Assembly: GCA_913776615.1 (NCBI GenBank)
Contig: CAJYPK010000015.1
Span: 62,001-126,000 of the forward strand
DNA: 64,000 nucleotides
Source: an uncultured Hymenobacter sp.
Lineage (GTDB): Bacteria; Bacteroidota; Bacteroidia; Cytophagales; Hymenobacteraceae
Direction of reading: 5' to 3'
Below are positions 61,211-64,000 of this stretch, in pieces (positions within the stretch are counted from its first letter, which is position 1; the number at the start of each line of letters is the position of its first letter). Made by a program: the position numbers and the translations under genes. The notes beneath the pieces were generated by a model that was given only the letters and a program-made list of their open reading frames with translations, searched no databases and was not told the DNA's origin.

Positions 61211-61960
61211 CTACAGCAGGATGCTCGCCAGGGCGTAATCAGCCAGCAGGATGGAGATGATGGAGTTGGTAACGGCGGCCGTGCTGGCTTTGCCCACTTC
61301 GAGCGCGCCGCCCCGCAGGGTATAGCCTTTATAAGAGGAGATGGCCGACACTAAGAAGGCAAACACCACCGACTTGATGAGCGAGAACAGCACCGTGTAG
61401 GGCTTGAATGAGTAGCGGATCCCCTCAATGTAGTCGGCCCCCGGCATCACGCCCGCCAGCTGGGTTGCTACGTAGCCTCCCAGGATGCTCAGGTTCATGG
61501 CCAGGATGACGAGCAGCGGAAACACGAACAACGAGGCAATAATGCGCGGCAGCACTAAGTAAGAGGCCGAGTTAATGCCCATCGCGTCGATGGCTGAAAT
61601 CTGCTCGGTAATACGCATGGTACCCAGTCCGCCCGCGATGGACGAGCCGACCTTACCCGCCAGTACTACCGAGATAATGGTGGGGGCCAGCTCCAGAATG
61701 GTCATCTCGCGCACCATGAAGCCCACGGTGCTCATCGGAATGAGCGGGTTGACCATGTTGTAGGCAATCTGCACGCAGGTAACGGCCCCGATGAAGGTAG
61801 ATACCAGGCCCACGATAAAAACGGAATCGGTACCAATGTCAACGGCTTCTTCGAGGATACGGCTCCAGAGCACCTGGCGGCGCTCGGGGCGGGTTACCAT
61901 CATTTGCATCAACAGCACAAAGCGGCCAAACGCAGAAATTGGCCGGGGATATTTATACAT
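61211..61960 (-). CDS. mlaE: MlaE-family ABC permease (phospholipid transport)
   Basis: The ATG at 61960 gives 249 residues; a GTG just upstream is possible. The MlaE pattern is clear: IGTDSVFIVGLVSTFIGAVTCVQI, ELAPTIISVVLAGKVGSSIAGGLGTMRITEQISAIDAMGINS, and SSYKGYTLRGGALEVG. MlaE is the permease that with MlaF and MlaD moves phospholipids between membranes. The ATPase and substrate-binding genes are not in this window downstream (only 132 bases to FUSC), so they may be elsewhere. Confidence 0.92.
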   Translation of the reverse strand: MYKYPRPISAFGRFVLLMQMMVTRPERRQVLWSRILEEAVDIGTDSVFIVGLVSTFIGAVTCVQIAYNMVNPLIPMSTVGFMVREMTILELAPTIISVVLAGKVGSSIAGGLGTMRITEQISAIDAMGINSASYLVLPRIIASLFVFPLLVILAMNLSILGGYVATQLAGVMPGADYIEGIRYSFKPYTVLFSLIKSVVFAFLVSAISSYKGYTLRGGALEVGKASTAAVTNSIISILLADYALASILL

Positions 61961-62025
61961 CACGTATCGAATAGCTAACGAGCTGCAAAGGTACGACGGG
62001 CCGGGACAGGCGGACCCACCAACGA

Positions 62026-62062
62026 AAAACGTCAGGCAGTGCGGCGCACTACCTGACGTTTT
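62026..62062 (-). terminator. Terminator-like hairpin between bestrophin and mlaE
   Basis: AAAACGTCAGGCAGTG/CACTACCTGACGTTTT forms a 15-16-bp stem with a small loop. Read on the minus strand it ends in T's and follows the bestrophin gene by about 290 bases, so it could end that transcript before mlaE. Confidence 0.65.
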
Positions 62063-62125
62063 AGCGTTCGTTTTACCTTAATTTCTGGCTACTGCATTGA
62101 AAATTTTCAAATGTGAGACGTGAAG

Positions 62126-62282
62126 GCTGTTTAGGAAGGAAGTCAACTAAAAATGTCCGTCATGCTGAGCTTGCCGAAGCATCTTGGCAGGTTCGCTATT
62201 CAGCCGTTCGACGAACCTGCCAAGATGCTTCGGCAAGCTCAGCATGACAATAGTTGGGTGGTCGTGTCACTTCCTAAACAGC
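62126..62282. repeat. Composite nested palindrome (GTCATGC element within GCTGTTTAGGAAG arms)
   Basis: Inner arms 62159-62195 and 62212-62248 are a perfect 37-bp GTCATGCTGAGC palindrome. Outside, GCTGTTTAGGAAG (62126-62138) and its complement CTTCCTAAACAGC (62270-62282) form a second pair. The outer arms resemble the ends of a lost element into which the inner repeat could have inserted. Confidence 0.8.
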
Positions 62283-62289
62283 TTCGTGA

Positions 62290-62347
62290 TCAGACATGAG
62301 AATTGCCCTGATTGAGCTTTCTCGTGTCTAATCACCTCTCATGTCTG
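62290..62347. repeat. Short-word inverted repeat (GAGACATG type), copy 2
   Basis: The short arms (ATCAGACATGAGAA and the CTCATGTCTG-like right arm) pair less well than copy 1 at 30650. The loop ATTGCCCTGATTGAGCTTTCTC closely matches copy 1's. It abuts the bestrophin stop. Confidence 0.65.
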
Positions 62348-62354
62348 CAAGCCT

Positions 62355-63317
62355 CTAATACAGCACGTCCTCTACCGGCTGCACGGGTTTGGGCAGGTTG
62401 GTTTCGTTCATCATCTGGCGCAGGTCGATTTCTATGCTGCGGCAGATGGCCGACATTGACACATCATTTTCAGAGTTTTCGAAAGGATTTTCGCTATTGT
62501 GGCCCACTTTCTCGATGGTGTGAAATACCCAGCTCACCAGGGTGGCGAAGGGCACCATGAGCCACACGTGGTAGGGGCCGAGGGCCACGCGATGGTCAAA
62601 CTCTTCGACCAGACCCAGCGGCAGGAGAAAGGCAAATACCATGACGAAAACGTAGCTGAAAAACGCGTATTGGCGCGGAAACGGCGTGTTTTTGATGCGC
62701 TCGCAGGCCCCCTGGTGGTTGTTGAGCTCGCGAATGGTATCGGCCAGCGAGATTTCGCGGAACTCGGTAAGCAGGCCCTCGTTGCTGAGCTCGCCGAAGT
62801 CGCGGCTCTGGCGGTTGAGCAGCTGGGCGGGGGGGTTGGCCAGCTGGCTCAGGGCGTGGTCGGCCGGGTCGAGCAGGAAGGGCACGACGTCAGTTTGCCA
62901 GAGCTCGGCCGTCTGGCGGCGCAGGTGCAGGCGCAGGGCATTTACCCAGGCAATGTGCCGGTACACGAGGCGACGGCGCAGGTCCACTACTTTTTCTTCG
63001 GGATAGTAGTGGCCAGCGGCCGGCTCCACGAGGTACAGCACCCGCGAAGTCCAGGTGCGCGACGAGTTGACGACCGCCCCCCAGAGCTGACGCGCCTCCC
63101 AGAAGCGTGAATACGAGGCGTTGCTTTTGAAGCCGATGTAGAACGCCACCGCCGTTCCCAGCATGGCCACCGGCTGCCACGGAATATCGAGCCAGTGGAT
63201 GTCGAGTGGCCCGTAGAGCAGCCCCACGAAAGCATCGTACAGGGCGAATAGTAGCAGCGGTCGCCACCCGTATTTATCCCAGATGAAGGACAGCCGTAGG
63301 TTACGTTCAATGTGCAT
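62355..63317 (-). CDS. Bestrophin/UPF0187-family anion channel
   Basis: The start at 63317 (MHIERNLRLSFIWDKYG) gives 320 residues; 30 extra codons upstream are not convincing. Bestrophin signatures are present: GFKSNASYSRFWEARQLWGAVVNSSR, the aromatic neck LPLGLVEEFDHRVALGPYHVWLMVP, and membrane helices at the N-terminus and around 220-265. These proteins form pentameric anion channels; in bacteria some conduct cations. Lone gene. Confidence 0.88.
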   Translation of the reverse strand: MHIERNLRLSFIWDKYGWRPLLLFALYDAFVGLLYGPLDIHWLDIPWQPVAMLGTAVAFYIGFKSNASYSRFWEARQLWGAVVNSSRTWTSRVLYLVEPAAGHYYPEEKVVDLRRRLVYRHIAWVNALRLHLRRQTAELWQTDVVPFLLDPADHALSQLANPPAQLLNRQSRDFGELSNEGLLTEFREISLADTIRELNNHQGACERIKNTPFPRQYAFFSYVFVMVFAFLLPLGLVEEFDHRVALGPYHVWLMVPFATLVSWVFHTIEKVGHNSENPFENSENDVSMSAICRSIEIDLRQMMNETNLPKPVQPVEDVLY

Positions 63318-63489
63318 ATGATGAATTTTCGACAAATATCCTGCCGGCTGCGTTGAAACAACCAACCTAGCTTGTTCACTATACGATAAAAAGAACCACG
63401 CTGCCACCTGCTGGCAATGCTACAAGTGCCCCAGCCACCTCGGTGGCGGTTGTAGCTTCGCAGTCTGCTTACGCTAGTTGCTATCTTCT

Positions 63490-64000
63490 ATGAAATCGCA
63501 CGCCCTCGCGCTCCTGTTGCTGGCCGCTACGCCGGCCCTGGCTCAAAAGCCCGCCAAGCTCAAATACCCAGCCGACGACCCCAAGACGGTATACGACGCC
63601 GTGGAGCAGCCCGCCGTGCCCAAGGGCGGCCCGGCGGCCTACGCCGACTACCTGGCCAGCCACCAGAAATACCCCGTGGCCGCCATGCAGGCCAAGCAGG
63701 AAGGCACCGTACAAGTAACGTTCGTAGTGGAGCGCAGCGGTAGCGTGGGCGAGGTCGAAGTAAAGCAGCCGGTAGCCCCGCTGCTCGACGCTGAAGCAAT
63801 TCGCTTAGTGAAGGCCGGCCCCAAGTGGCTGCCCGCCCACAACCACGGCCAGCTGGTGCGCCAGCGCGTGACGCTGCCCATCAGCTTCGTGCTGGCCGAA
63901 GGCTCGGGCGAAACCGTGGAAGTGCCCGCCGCCGGCAGCACCAAACCCGGCAAGCCGCTGCCTCCCGGCGCGGTAGCCGCCGCGCCCGGTACTACCTCGG
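63490..64000 (+). CDS. Energy-transducer TonB-type protein (partial, runs off the window)
   Basis: The frame starts with ATG at 63490, with signal peptide MKSHALALLLLAATPALAQ. The block YPVAAMQAKQEGTVQVTFVV, then SGSVGEVEVKQPVAPLLDAEAIRLVKAGPKWLPA, is the TonB C-terminal domain. A Pro/Gly-rich extension follows (KPLPPGAVAAAPGTTS) and is still open at the window end. Unlike classical TonB, it has no N-terminal membrane anchor, so it may be a secreted periplasmic TonB-domain protein. The gene is incomplete here. Confidence 0.85.
   Translation, partial: MKSHALALLLLAATPALAQKPAKLKYPADDPKTVYDAVEQPAVPKGGPAAYADYLASHQKYPVAAMQAKQEGTVQVTFVVERSGSVGEVEVKQPVAPLLDAEAIRLVKAGPKWLPAHNHGQLVRQRVTLPISFVLAEGSGETVEVPAAGSTKPGKPLPPGAVAAAPGTTS

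Overview
The window is chromosomal DNA from a high-GC member of the Bacteroidota, most likely Hymenobacter or a close Cytophagales relative. The evidence is SusC/SusD genes, a hybrid two-component regulator, very GC-rich codon use, Bacteroidota-type promoters (TAnnTTTG boxes) instead of strong Shine-Dalgarno sites, DUF6934-type and MlaE genes, and dense intergenic palindromes. No rRNA, tRNA or CRISPR array was found.

Region 1 (1-3.2 kb) holds housekeeping genes: a TlpA-like thioredoxin, PnuC, a rhodanese and a DUF2071 protein. Region 2 (3.2-25 kb) is a uronic-acid polysaccharide utilization locus. Reading leftward from about 19.85 kb it encodes a SusC-like transporter (frameshifted here), SusD, an alginate-lyase-superfamily lyase, an SDR-type UxuB, UxuA, two GH2 enzymes (one with a malectin-like C-terminus), a second alginate-lyase-type lipoprotein and a GH88 unsaturated glucuronyl hydrolase. 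Divergent from it are a hybrid two-component regulator and a LacI-family repressor, separated by a complete IS5-family element with CTAG target duplications. A 16-bp LacI-type palindrome occurs upstream of both susC and the lyase lipoprotein. The set fits cleavage of a glucuronate- or mannuronate-rich polymer to oligomers, trimming by GH88 and GH2, and cytoplasmic catabolism through UxuB and UxuA.

Region 3 (25-37 kb) has a lower-GC lipoprotein, the HrpB helicase carrying an in-frame repeat insertion, an SDR, a FRG-domain protein, a candidate small RNA, GuaB, and a SpoIIE-phosphatase/STAS/anti-sigma-kinase partner-switching cassette. Region 4 (37-54.7 kb) is core: two parvulin-type chaperones (one with an OmpA-like segment), MoxR, RecA, DUF3108, a PhoB/PhoR-like pair, an RluA-type pseudouridine synthase, and rplM-rpsI-rpsB-tsf. 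Region 5 (54.7-64 kb) has a putative glycosyltransferase with a DUF6934-like partner, a 36-aa gene with its own promoter and terminator, a SHOCT protein, small unknowns, a FUSC protein, MlaE, a bestrophin and the start of a TonB-domain protein.

The most unusual signal is the number and variety of inverted repeats between genes. At least three families are visible: GTCATGCTGAGC palindromes, arms built from tandem short words, and GC-rich REP-like hairpins. In places they have entered or altered coding sequence (hrpB, the uxuA/GH2 junction, and the region upstream of the GNAT gene).
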